Positions 1 through 7,310 of a stretch of DNA of 43,447 nt are shown in pieces. Numbering within the stretch: the first letter of the stretch is position 1; each line of letters opens with the position of its first letter. The notes below the pieces were generated by a model, which saw only the letters and a list, made by a program, of their open reading frames with translations, searched no databases and was not told the DNA's origin. The stretch covers positions 1 through 43,447 of the forward strand of contig JAFUVM010000098.1 in NCBI GenBank assembly GCA_017483665.1, read 5' to 3'. The stretch comes from Bacteroidaceae bacterium. GTDB lineage: Bacteria; Bacteroidota; Bacteroidia; Bacteroidales; Bacteroidaceae. The position numbers and the translations under genes are program-made.

Positions 1-46
1 CTCCGCTTTGCGTCAAAAACCGGAATGGCAAAAAGGAATCATTATG

Positions 47-68
47 GCCTGTTACGTGACAAACGGGC
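47..68 (-). terminator. weak hairpin after the acyl-CoA ligase gene
   Basis: Inverted repeat with 7-bp arms (GCCTGTT / AACGGGC, one G-T wobble) and an 8-nt loop, 21 bp past the ligase stop codon on the minus strand. A T-rich stretch follows only after a gap, so it is a poor rho-independent terminator. Confidence 0.3.
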
Positions 69-88
69 ATACTTCTTTTTGCGGATTG

Positions 89-1753
89 TTATGTGTAAAG
101 GTAGCGCTTGATGCTCTTCTTCGGGGTCTTCTCGAACTCCTCGTCCATCACCCTGATGCTGCTGAGCTGGGCATAGGAGGGAAGGTTCGGATTGACGTCC
201 TTGCGGTTCTGCTCCATGATGGATTCGAGGTCAGCACGCGAGAGGCCGAGCTTCTTCACCTGTTCCTGGTCGGGATAGACAAGGCCGACCAGCTTCTCGT
301 CCTTCTGAATGACGAGGCATTCGCCCACGAGCGTCATGCTGCTCAGCTTGTCCTCTATCTCTTCGGGATAGATGTTCTGCCCGTTGGCACCGAGGAGCAT
401 CGTCTTGCTCCGTCCCTTGATGAAGAGGTTGCCTTGACTGTTCAGCACGCCGAGGTCGCCGGTGTGGTACCAGCCGTCCGCGTCGATGGCAGCCTTCGTG
501 GCCTCTTCATTCTTGTAGTAGCCGAGCATCACGTTCAGGCCGCGTGTAAGGATTTCGCCCGGAATGCGAACGGGATCGGGGCTGTCTATGCGCAGTTCCT
601 GGTGGATGACGTTCCGGCCGCAACTGCCCACAATCTGATCCTTCCAGTCGTTGTAGGTGATGATGGGCGCACATTCGGTGGCACCATAGCCTACTGTATA
701 GCGGAAGCCGATGCTGTGAAGCAGCTGTTCAATCTCCTGATTGAGTGCAGCGCCGCCGATGATGACCTCGTAGAAGCTGCCGCCCAGGGCTTGTGTCAGT
801 CCGTCGCATATACGCTTGCGGATGCGGTCGCCGATGACGGGCACGTTCATCAGCACGCGCACCTTGGGGTCTTGGATTCTGGGCAGCACGGCCTTGCGTA
901 CGACTTTCTCGATGATAAGGGGAACAACGATAAGGATGACGGGCTTCACGTCGGCAAGTGCCCGCATCAGAACCGTTGGCGAAGCGACCTTGGTCAGGAA
1001 GTTGATATGCACACCCTTCATGAACTCGAAGGTAAACTCGAATGCCATGCCGTACATGTGCGCCATGGGCAACATGCTGAGCACCTTGTCGCCCGTCTTG
1101 ATATCATTGCCGAGAACATGCTCGGCGAAGTCGCAGTTGCTCCAAAGGGCGCGGTAGGGAATCATCACGCCCTTCGAGTTGCTGGTCGTTCCGCTGGTGT
1201 AATTGAGCACGGCCATCTCGTCGGGACTGTCCTGATAGTAGCTGATGCATTCGGGCAGGAAGCGGCTGGGGAACTTCTCGCCAAAGAGGCGGTTGAGGTT
1301 CTCGCGTGCGTAACCCAGTTTCTCATTGTGGCAAACGAGCAGACTGTAGTCGGTCAGGGAGATGATGCCTTGCAGGCCGGGCATCTCGTCGGCATTGAGG
1401 TTGGGCCAGACCTTGTCGCCCACAAAGAGGAGCTTTGCCTCGGAGTGGTTGACGATGTCGTGCACCTGCGAGGGATGGAACTCGTGCAGGATAGGCACAG
1501 CCACAGCTCCGTAGGTCAGAATGCTGAAGAATGCGGCTCCCCAGCGGCTCAGGTTGCGTCCGCAAAGGGCAATCTTGTCGCCCTGCTCAATACCGGCCTC
1601 CCCGAAGAGGATGTGCATCTTTTCGATGATGCGCGCCACGTCCTTGTATTGGAAAGTAAACAGACCATAATCCGACATCGAGTCGAGAAACCAGTGTTCC
1701 TGAATGCTCTGCCGGATCATCTGGTTATATGAAGGTACTTCTGTAGTGTTCAT
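89..1753 (-). CDS. AMP-binding long-chain acyl-CoA ligase (FadD-like)
   Basis: Predicted adenylate-forming enzyme that activates a fatty acid to acyl-AMP and then acyl-CoA in the cytoplasm or at the inner membrane. The 554-residue protein has the full set of ANL-superfamily motifs: the phosphate loop YTSGTTSNSKGVM, the A5 motif YGATECAP, the hinge region GWYHTGDLG, and a C-terminal lysine region EKTPKKSIKR that fits the catalytic lysine. Length is at the usual size for bacterial long-chain acyl-CoA synthetases. A GTG two codons upstream could also start translation; the ATG at 1753 was preferred, and a good promoter sits just upstream. The gene is monocistronic as far as the window shows. Exact substrate chain length cannot be read from sequence; O-succinylbenzoate-CoA ligase and other ANL enzymes are less likely. 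Confidence 0.88.
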   Translation of the reverse strand: MNTTEVPSYNQMIRQSIQEHWFLDSMSDYGLFTFQYKDVARIIEKMHILFGEAGIEQGDKIALCGRNLSRWGAAFFSILTYGAVAVPILHEFHPSQVHDIVNHSEAKLLFVGDKVWPNLNADEMPGLQGIISLTDYSLLVCHNEKLGYARENLNRLFGEKFPSRFLPECISYYQDSPDEMAVLNYTSGTTSNSKGVMIPYRALWSNCDFAEHVLGNDIKTGDKVLSMLPMAHMYGMAFEFTFEFMKGVHINFLTKVASPTVLMRALADVKPVILIVVPLIIEKVVRKAVLPRIQDPKVRVLMNVPVIGDRIRKRICDGLTQALGGSFYEVIIGGAALNQEIEQLLHSIGFRYTVGYGATECAPIITYNDWKDQIVGSCGRNVIHQELRIDSPDPVRIPGEILTRGLNVMLGYYKNEEATKAAIDADGWYHTGDLGVLNSQGNLFIKGRSKTMLLGANGQNIYPEEIEDKLSSMTLVGECLVIQKDEKLVGLVYPDQEQVKKLGLSRADLESIMEQNRKDVNPNLPSYAQLSSIRVMDEEFEKTPKKSIKRYLYT

Positions 1754-1777
1754 TTGCACATTTTATTAAATTTTGTG

Positions 1778-1808
1778 CAAAGTTAAATTATTTTTCCCAT
1801 TGTTGCAA
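1778..1808 (-). promoter_or_regulatory. promoter of the acyl-CoA ligase gene
   Basis: On the minus strand TTGC (1805-1808) lies 19 bp upstream of TAACTTTG (1778-1785). This matches the Bacteroidetes -33/-7 promoter (TTG ... TAnnTTTG). The expected transcript start lies about 15-20 nt before the ATG at 1753. Confidence 0.7.
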
Positions 1809-1824
1809 GTAACTATACAATTAA

Positions 1825-1855
1825 AATTGCACAAAAGAAGAAAAATCGTGCAATT
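1825..1855. repeat. inverted repeat AATTGCAC / GTGCAATT
   Basis: Perfect 8-bp arms with a 15-nt A-rich loop in the space between pheS and the ligase promoter. It lies just upstream of the -33 box and could be an operator or a cryptic terminator; nothing decides between these. Confidence 0.4.
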
Positions 1856-1910
1856 GGACACCTTTAAGGAGAAATGGAGGCTCTGAGATGAAGACAAACG
1901 TGTAAATACG

Positions 1911-1957
1911 ATTCATGGCAACCACATGTCCGGGGCGAACACGCAATTGCCATGAAT
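1911..1957 (-). terminator. hairpin downstream of pheS
   Basis: Perfect 11-bp arms ATTCATGGCAA / TTGCCATGAAT separated by 25 nt, 36 bp past the pheS stop. The stem could stop pheS transcription, but there is no good T tract after the minus-strand stem. A 31-codon minus-strand reading frame (1821-1916) starts inside the stem and is not called as a gene. Confidence 0.4.
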
Positions 1958-1992
1958 ATATAATAATGTATGGAGAGGCAAGTAGGACCTTG

Positions 1993-3015
1993 CTACCTTG
2001 CACTTGTGAACTCGTCGAGGAAGCGGACGTCGTTCTCGCTGAACATACGCAAGTCCTTCACCTGGTACTTCAGGTTCGTGATGCGCTCTATGCCCATACC
2101 GAAGGCATAGCCTGTGTAGACGCTGCTGTCGATGCCGTTGGCTTCGAGCACAGCGGGGTCAACCATTCCGCAGCCCAATATCTCCAGCCAGCCCGAGCCT
2201 TTGCACATAGAGCAGCCCTTGCCGCCGCAGATGGTGCAGCTGACGTCCATCTCGGCACTCGGCTCCGTGAAGGGGAAGTAGCTGGGGCGCAGACGTATCT
2301 TCGTGTCGGGACCGAACAGCTCCTGTGCGAAAAGCAGCAGAACCTGCTTGAGGTCGGTGAAGCTGACGTTCTTGTCAATATAGAGGCCTTCTATCTGGTG
2401 GAAGAAGCAATGGGCGCGGGCGCTCACAGCCTCGTTGCGATAGACGCGACCGGGGCACAGGATGCGGATGGGAGGCTGGCTCTTTTCCATCACACGCGAC
2501 TGGACGCTGCTGGTGTGCGAGCGCAGGATGATGTCGGGATGCGACTCGACGAAGAAGGTGTCCTGCATGTCGCGGGCTGGATGGTCGTCGGCAAAGTTCA
2601 GACTGCTGTACACATGCCAGTCGTCCTCCACTTCGGGGCCTTCCGCCAAGGTAAAGCCGAGACGGCTGAAGATGTCGACAATCTCGTTCTTTACAATGGT
2701 GAGCGGATGGCGCGAGCCGAGAGTGATGGGATAAGGTGTGCGGGTGAGGTCCTGCGAAGCCTCTTCGGCGCTGGCAGCAGTTCCGGCACACTCCTTCAAG
2801 GCGTTAATCTTGTCGTATGCAAGCGTCTTCAGTTCGTTTATCTTCATGCCCACCTCTTTCTTCAGTTCTGCAGGCACGCTCCTGAAGTCGTTCATCAGCT
2901 GTGTTATCTCACCTTTCTTGCTCAGATACTTGATGCGCAGGGCTTCTGCTTCCTCGGCATTTTTTGCCTGAAGGTTAGCAATTTCCTGCATCAGACTTTG
3001 TATTTTCTCTATCAT
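1993..3015 (-). CDS. pheS: phenylalanine--tRNA ligase alpha subunit
   Basis: Catalytic alpha subunit of the (alpha-beta)2 phenylalanyl-tRNA synthetase, charging tRNA-Phe in the cytoplasm. The 340-residue product has an N-terminal coiled coil (about 1-85) and the class II core: motif 2 region GRVYRNEAVSARAHCFFHQIEG, the segment RSHTSSVQSR, and motif 3 FGMGIERITNLKY. A small cysteine cluster (CTICGGKGCSMC) sits before LEILGCGMV. The upstream in-frame TTG falls inside the -7 promoter box, so the ATG at 3015 is the start. The beta subunit (pheT) is not next to it, which is common in Bacteroidetes. Confidence 0.95.
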   Translation of the reverse strand: MIEKIQSLMQEIANLQAKNAEEAEALRIKYLSKKGEITQLMNDFRSVPAELKKEVGMKINELKTLAYDKINALKECAGTAASAEEASQDLTRTPYPITLGSRHPLTIVKNEIVDIFSRLGFTLAEGPEVEDDWHVYSSLNFADDHPARDMQDTFFVESHPDIILRSHTSSVQSRVMEKSQPPIRILCPGRVYRNEAVSARAHCFFHQIEGLYIDKNVSFTDLKQVLLLFAQELFGPDTKIRLRPSYFPFTEPSAEMDVSCTICGGKGCSMCKGSGWLEILGCGMVDPAVLEANGIDSSVYTGYAFGMGIERITNLKYQVKDLRMFSENDVRFLDEFTSAR

Positions 3016-3042
3016 ACTATCGTGTTGTTGCTTTTTCGGGTG

Positions 3043-3050
3043 CAAAAATA
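3043..3050 (-). promoter_or_regulatory. pheS promoter -7 box
   Basis: TATTTTTG on the minus strand fits TAnnTTTG and lies 28 bp before the pheS ATG. No convincing -33 TTG is seen at the right distance. Confidence 0.5.
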
Positions 3051-3094
3051 CGAAATAATCCCTAATCCTTAATCCTTATTCCCGAATTTATTCG

Positions 3095-3102
3095 TATCTT
3101 TG
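3095..3102 (+). promoter_or_regulatory. promoter -7 box of the lipoprotein-murB operon
   Basis: TATCTTTG on the plus strand, 27 bp before the ATG at 3130. It is back to back with the pheS box, so the 60-bp interval holds divergent promoters. Confidence 0.65.
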
Positions 3103-3129
3103 CACGAATTTTGGGATTTAAGATGCAAA

Positions 3130-4008
3130 ATGAGCGTTAAGTGTGACTCTATTCAGCTCGCTATTGCGGTTGCAGCGCTGCTATTGCTTGCTGGCTGCGG
3201 CGGAGGAGGAAAGGCATCCTTCCCTACCCAATTCTCCGAAGAAGAAGAGGCGAACGACACCCTGCCGTCGGCCCAGGAGACAGAAGAAGAAGAGCTGGAG
3301 GAAATGGGACTGGAGGCGAACGAGAGTTCCCTTGTCGACAGTGTCTTCAACGACTTCCTCTTTGCCTACCTGCACAGTCGTTCGCTCCGGCACGACCGCA
3401 CGGAGCGTCCCTTGCGACTGGAACACAGCTCGCGCCCCACGGAGATGCTCGAACAGTTCGACCCGGAGTTCGAGTTCGGTTTCCTCTCCGGCGAATACTT
3501 CACTACGCTCTACGGCAATGCAGCACAGATGCGTGCCGAGGACAACAACGAAGAGGAGAACGACTCGGTGGTGAGCGTCCAGCGTATCAACCTGAACGAC
3601 GGCACCATACGCAACTTCCTTTTCCAACGCGAGAACCGGCGTTGGCTGCTTGCCGCCATTCGCGAGACAACGTTTCAGGACGACGACCTTTGCGACTTTC
3701 TCAACTTCTATGCACGCTTCAGCACCGACAGCCTCTTCCAACGGCAATCCATCGCCAACCCTTTGCGCATCTCCCTGCAAGACCCCGACGACGAGGACCA
3801 GAGCATCGACGGCACCATTCATGCCGACCAATGGCAGACCTTCTGTTCGGAAGTGCCCGGAGGCATCATCTCGAACATCCGCAAGGCTCAGCACTACGGA
3901 CCGAACAGAGTTGTCCTGCGCAAAAGCGGAATGTCCGACGGCATGCAGGAGATATTCACCTTCACCCGCGAACGAGAGACGTGGCGACTGACAAGATATG
4001 AGAACTGA
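3130..4008 (+). CDS. lipoprotein, DUF4348-like
   Basis: Predicted outer-envelope lipoprotein of 292 residues. A hydrophobic signal segment ends in the lipobox LAGC (Cys23), followed by a glycine run and a Glu-rich acidic linker (about 38-65). The body holds what look like two related halves: VFNDFLFAYLHSRSLRHDR near 70 and FLNFYARFSTDSLFQRQ near 190, each followed by a short beta-rich stretch. This resembles the Bacteroidales family DUF4348, whose function is unknown. The ATG at 3130 was chosen because the upstream in-frame TTG lies within the promoter box. The last 11 bases overlap murB, so the two genes are translationally coupled. No enzymatic motif is visible. Confidence 0.75.
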   Translation: MSVKCDSIQLAIAVAALLLLAGCGGGGKASFPTQFSEEEEANDTLPSAQETEEEELEEMGLEANESSLVDSVFNDFLFAYLHSRSLRHDRTERPLRLEHSSRPTEMLEQFDPEFEFGFLSGEYFTTLYGNAAQMRAEDNNEEENDSVVSVQRINLNDGTIRNFLFQRENRRWLLAAIRETTFQDDDLCDFLNFYARFSTDSLFQRQSIANPLRISLQDPDDEDQSIDGTIHADQWQTFCSEVPGGIISNIRKAQHYGPNRVVLRKSGMSDGMQEIFTFTRERETWRLTRYEN

Positions 4009-5053
4009 ACTGACCTACGATGCTCCGCTCATGGAGCTCAACACCTTCGGCATCCAGGCCAAAGCCAGAATGCTGCTGACCTACGACTCGGAGGCATCGC
4101 TTCGCGAAGCGCTTTCCGACATCCGTCACCATCACAGCAATCTGCCCATGCTGCACATCGGCTGCGGCAGCAATCTGCTCTTCCTTGGCGACTACCCCGG
4201 CATCGTGCTCAGGTCGGCCAACCGGGGCATACGTCTGCTCGGCGAAACGACAGACGAAGTGCTGGTGGAAGTGGGAGCAGGCGAGGTGTGCGACGACTTC
4301 ATTGCCCATGCCATCCGGAACGGCTGGTACGGCATGGAGAACCTTTCACTCATTCCCGGACAGGTAGGAGCGGCTGCCGTGCAGAACATCGGAGCCTACG
4401 GCGTGGAGGTCTGCGACGTTATCCACGAGGTGAAAGGCATCAGTCTTTCCGACGGTTCGGAGCGTCTCTGGAAGCGAGACGATTGCGGCTACGGCTACAG
4501 ACAAAGCATCTTCAAGTCGGAACTTTGGGGCAAATACGCCATCACCTACGTCACCTTCCGGCTCAGCAAACATTTCAACCCCAATCTTCAGTATGGCGGA
4601 CTGAGGAAAGCGCTCGAACAATTCACATCCGACTCGCCCCAAGGGGAATGTCCCAAAACGCTTGGAGCATTACAACTGCGCGAAGCCATCATCGGCATCC
4701 GTCGTGCCAAGCTCCCCGACCCGAAGAAACAAGGCAACGCGGGCAGCTTCTTCAAGAATCCGGTCGTAGGAAAAGAAGTGGCGGAACAGCTTCTCGTCGA
4801 CTATCCCGAGATGCCCCACTACCCTGCCGGCGAAGGGAAAGTGAAGCTGGCAGCAGGCTGGCTGATAGAGCAAGCTGGCTGGAAAGGCAGAAGTCTCGGC
4901 CCGGCAGCCGTCCACGACCGTCAGGCCCTTGTGCTCGTCAACAAAGGCGGAGCAACAGGGAGCGACATCCAAAGGCTTTGCGAAGCCGTCAGGAAAGATG
5001 TCGGCACGCGCTTCGGCATCGACCTGGAGCCGGAAGTGAACTTTATTATATGA
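3998..5053 (+). CDS. murB: UDP-N-acetylmuramate dehydrogenase
   Basis: FAD enzyme that reduces UDP-GlcNAc-enolpyruvate to UDP-MurNAc with NADPH, the second committed step of peptidoglycan synthesis. Visible in the 351-residue product: the FAD-binding segment LHIGCGSNLLF near 50, NLSLIPGQVGAAAVQNIGAYG near 120, the Tyr-loop segment CGYGYRQS typical of type I (E. coli-like) MurB, the catalytic serine in GNAGSFFKNP, and the C-terminal glutamate in DLEPEVNF. The start codon lies inside the end of the lipoprotein gene, and the next gene begins 4 bp after the stop, so it is the middle of an operon. Confidence 0.95.
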   Translation: MRTELTYDAPLMELNTFGIQAKARMLLTYDSEASLREALSDIRHHHSNLPMLHIGCGSNLLFLGDYPGIVLRSANRGIRLLGETTDEVLVEVGAGEVCDDFIAHAIRNGWYGMENLSLIPGQVGAAAVQNIGAYGVEVCDVIHEVKGISLSDGSERLWKRDDCGYGYRQSIFKSELWGKYAITYVTFRLSKHFNPNLQYGGLRKALEQFTSDSPQGECPKTLGALQLREAIIGIRRAKLPDPKKQGNAGSFFKNPVVGKEVAEQLLVDYPEMPHYPAGEGKVKLAAGWLIEQAGWKGRSLGPAAVHDRQALVLVNKGGATGSDIQRLCEAVRKDVGTRFGIDLEPEVNFII

Positions 5054-5057
5054 ATCC

Positions 5058-5855
5058 ATGCAAAGCAACAAACTACGAATCCGTTTCCTTGGGACAGGCA
5101 CAAGCATCGGCGTTCCGCAAATCGGATGCCAATGCGAAGTCTGCACCAGCATCGATCCTCACGACCGACGTCTGCGTGCCTCTGCCCTCTTCGAGGCAAG
5201 TGCCTTGGCGGCAGGAAACCCCGACACCCGCATCCTGCTCGACTGCGGCCCAGACTTCCGCGAACAGATGTTGCGCATCGGCATGCGCGACCCGCTGGAT
5301 GCCGTACTCATCACCCACGAGCACTACGACCACGTGGGCGGCATCGACGACCTGCGGCCCTTCACCTTCGACCGCCAGCTGCCCCTCTATGCCGACGCCT
5401 ACACCTGCGAGCACCTGCGCCAACGCTTGCCATATTGTCTGATAAACCACAGCTACCCGGGCATACCGCAGCTTCAGCTGAAAGAAATAAAAGAAGGCGA
5501 CCAGATGCAGATTGGCTCGCTCCGGGTGACGGCAATCGGCGTGATGCACGGCAAGCTGCCCATCCTGGGCTATCGCATCGGCGACGTGGCCTACCTGACG
5601 GACATGACCGAGCTCATCCCGACCTCGCTGCCTCTGCTCCAGGGCATCCGTCTGCTCATCATCGGAGCACTTCGACATACACCTCACCTCACACACCAGA
5701 CCGTAGAGCACGCCATCGGCTTCAGTCGCAGTCTGGGCGACATTCCCACATACTTCATTCACATGAGCCACCAGGTCGGCCTGCATGCCATCGAGGAAAA
5801 GAAGCTTCCCGCAGGCTTCCACTTTGCCTACGACGGAATGGAGATTGAGATGTAA
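5058..5855 (+). CDS. metallo-beta-lactamase-fold hydrolase, PhnP/YcbX-like
   Basis: Cytoplasmic MBL-fold phosphohydrolase of 265 residues. It starts with the family signature FLGTGTSIGVPQIGCQCEVC (close to the PhnP-type phosphoribosyl cyclic phosphodiesterases) and carries the metal motif THEHYDHVGG near 85, a bridging aspartate in YLTDMTEL, and a late histidine in FIHMSHQVG. Family members act on cyclic phosphodiesters or similar small molecules; the substrate here is not known. Its 4-bp distance from murB indicates cotranscription. Confidence 0.85.
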   Translation: MQSNKLRIRFLGTGTSIGVPQIGCQCEVCTSIDPHDRRLRASALFEASALAAGNPDTRILLDCGPDFREQMLRIGMRDPLDAVLITHEHYDHVGGIDDLRPFTFDRQLPLYADAYTCEHLRQRLPYCLINHSYPGIPQLQLKEIKEGDQMQIGSLRVTAIGVMHGKLPILGYRIGDVAYLTDMTELIPTSLPLLQGIRLLIIGALRHTPHLTHQTVEHAIGFSRSLGDIPTYFIHMSHQVGLHAIEEKKLPAGFHFAYDGMEIEM

Positions 5856-5893
5856 ATAATAATGTTGAAACCTTGAAATGTAGAGGCGTAAAG

Positions 5894-7165
5894 ATGGAGC
5901 GACTTTTGTTTATGTTTGTTTGCTTGCTTGCAAATGTATTCTGCCTGCAGGCACAGGATGAGCCGGGCTACACCATTCCATCCGGGAAGGAAATCTACAT
6001 CCCCGAAGAGTTGCGCGACAACGATTTTACCTCCCGAGCCTCCAACTGGAGCTATTACCGCATGGCCTGCACACCCAATGTGGTCTGCTTCTGGGAGAAA
6101 GGCTTTGGCGACGACCTCAGCCGTGCCCCTGAGCTGGACGGGCATCCGATGACCGTCGACCTGGACAACCTCCTCGCGCGCGTAGAATATTTCTATAATG
6201 TGTATCGCGACATGATGGGCTTCCTTCTGCCTGGCAGCAAAGCCGACAGGTACAGGATGATGGTGATGCTCAAATACTCGCTGGAGGGCACAGCCTACGG
6301 CGGCTGCTACGACAACACAATCGGAGCACTTTGGATTGCCCCCAACCGCGTGCAGGACAAGACGCTCAACTGCATAGCGCACGAGCTGGGACATTGCTTC
6401 CAGATACAGATAGGCTGCGACGGACGGTCGCACGGCATAGGCGGCAGCATCTTCGAGACCGCAGCCCAATGGATGCTATGGCAGGTCAACCCGCGTTGGA
6501 CCACCGACGAATACTACCATTGGGACGCCTTCCGCAGAGACACCCACCTCAGCCTCTTCCATCCGCAGAACATGTACCATGCCCCGTTTGTGCTGGAATA
6601 CTGGAGCCTTCTGCACGGCATCACCTACATGGCCGACATGTTCCGCGACGGGAAAAGCGGAGAGGACTTTGCCCAGACCTACATGCGAATGTACAATGTC
6701 AGCCTGGACAAGATGGGCGACGAGCTGCTGGACTGTTACAGCCGACTCATCACGTTCGACTTCCCCGATAAGCGACAGGAGAGCGTGCGCTACTCCTGCC
6801 AGATACAGAGCGAACTGCTCGACACGCTAAACGGATGGAAGACACCCGCAAGTGTGCCCGAGACATGGGGTTTCAACGTCGACGAGATACCCCTTCCCGC
6901 CGTCGGCAAAACAATCAAGGTGCAGTTCCGCGGACTTCCCCAGAGCAAGAACACAGGCTTTCGCTACCGCCTTGTGGCTGTTGCCGACGACAACACCCCG
7001 ACCTATCTTTGCGCCCACTCCGCGCAGAAGCAGACCCTGACTTATACCAATCCCGGCGGCATCAAGAAGCTCTACCTCGTCGTCGTAGGGTGTCCCGCCC
7101 AGGCCTATAGTCCCGACACAGCCTCAGAGCAGTTCCCGTACTTAGTAAGATTCAAAATGCCATAA
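5894..7165 (+). CDS. secreted zinc metalloprotease-like protein (DUF6055-like)
   Basis: Exported protein of 423 residues: signal peptide with an Ala-Gln-Ala end (about 1-23), then a catalytic-looking domain with the HExxH motif in NCIAHELGHCFQIQ near 165 and a downstream glutamate in IFETAAQW about 25 residues later, as in gluzincin-type metallopeptidases. A beta-rich C-terminal domain follows (about 310-423). The architecture resembles the Bacteroidetes DUF6055 group of putative secreted metallopeptidases; activity is inference from the motif. The upstream in-frame TTG was rejected because the ATG at 5894 starts directly at a signal peptide. It lies 38 bp after the MBL gene and may be the last gene of that operon. 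Confidence 0.7.
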   Translation: MERLLFMFVCLLANVFCLQAQDEPGYTIPSGKEIYIPEELRDNDFTSRASNWSYYRMACTPNVVCFWEKGFGDDLSRAPELDGHPMTVDLDNLLARVEYFYNVYRDMMGFLLPGSKADRYRMMVMLKYSLEGTAYGGCYDNTIGALWIAPNRVQDKTLNCIAHELGHCFQIQIGCDGRSHGIGGSIFETAAQWMLWQVNPRWTTDEYYHWDAFRRDTHLSLFHPQNMYHAPFVLEYWSLLHGITYMADMFRDGKSGEDFAQTYMRMYNVSLDKMGDELLDCYSRLITFDFPDKRQESVRYSCQIQSELLDTLNGWKTPASVPETWGFNVDEIPLPAVGKTIKVQFRGLPQSKNTGFRYRLVAVADDNTPTYLCAHSAQKQTLTYTNPGGIKKLYLVVVGCPAQAYSPDTASEQFPYLVRFKMP

Positions 7166-7184
7166 AGCACGCTTGTTGTAACAA

Positions 7185-7272
7185 GGACACGTCCTTATTG
7201 TCATCACGGCACGTCCTTATTGTCATCACGGCACGCTCTTATTGGTATCACGGCACGCTCTTATTGGGATAA
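7185..7272. repeat. array of four 22-bp repeats
   Basis: Four direct units begin at 7185, 7207, 7229 and 7251 with an exact 22-bp period (core CACG-TC/CT-CTTATTG). Since 22 is not a multiple of three it is not a coding repeat. It fills the gap between two convergent genes. A related 22-bp array lies at 19344-19519. Confidence 0.85.
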
Positions 7273-7284
7273 GAGCACGCCGTG
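7249..7284. terminator. imperfect hairpin between convergent genes
   Basis: The last repeat unit (CACGGCACGCTCTTAT) pairs with ATAAGAGCACGCCGTG across a 4-nt loop, with two mismatches in 16 bp. It could serve as a bidirectional terminator for the protease-like and alpha-galactosidase genes; there is no strong T tract on either side. Confidence 0.4.
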
Positions 7285-7310
7285 TTATCTGACACCTTAG
7301 CGCTCGGCTT

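Noticed and set aside
8..1732. 574-codon plus-strand frame opposite the acyl-CoA ligase
   Set aside because: Exact antisense of a gene with clear ANL motifs; the translation has no recognisable domain. Long antisense frames arise from the codon bias of these genes.
1821..1916. 31-codon minus-strand frame between pheS and the ligase gene
   Set aside because: Its start lies within an inverted repeat and there is no support from promoter or motif.
7185..7272. CRISPR-like array with 22-bp repeats
   Set aside because: Units are directly adjacent with no spacers.
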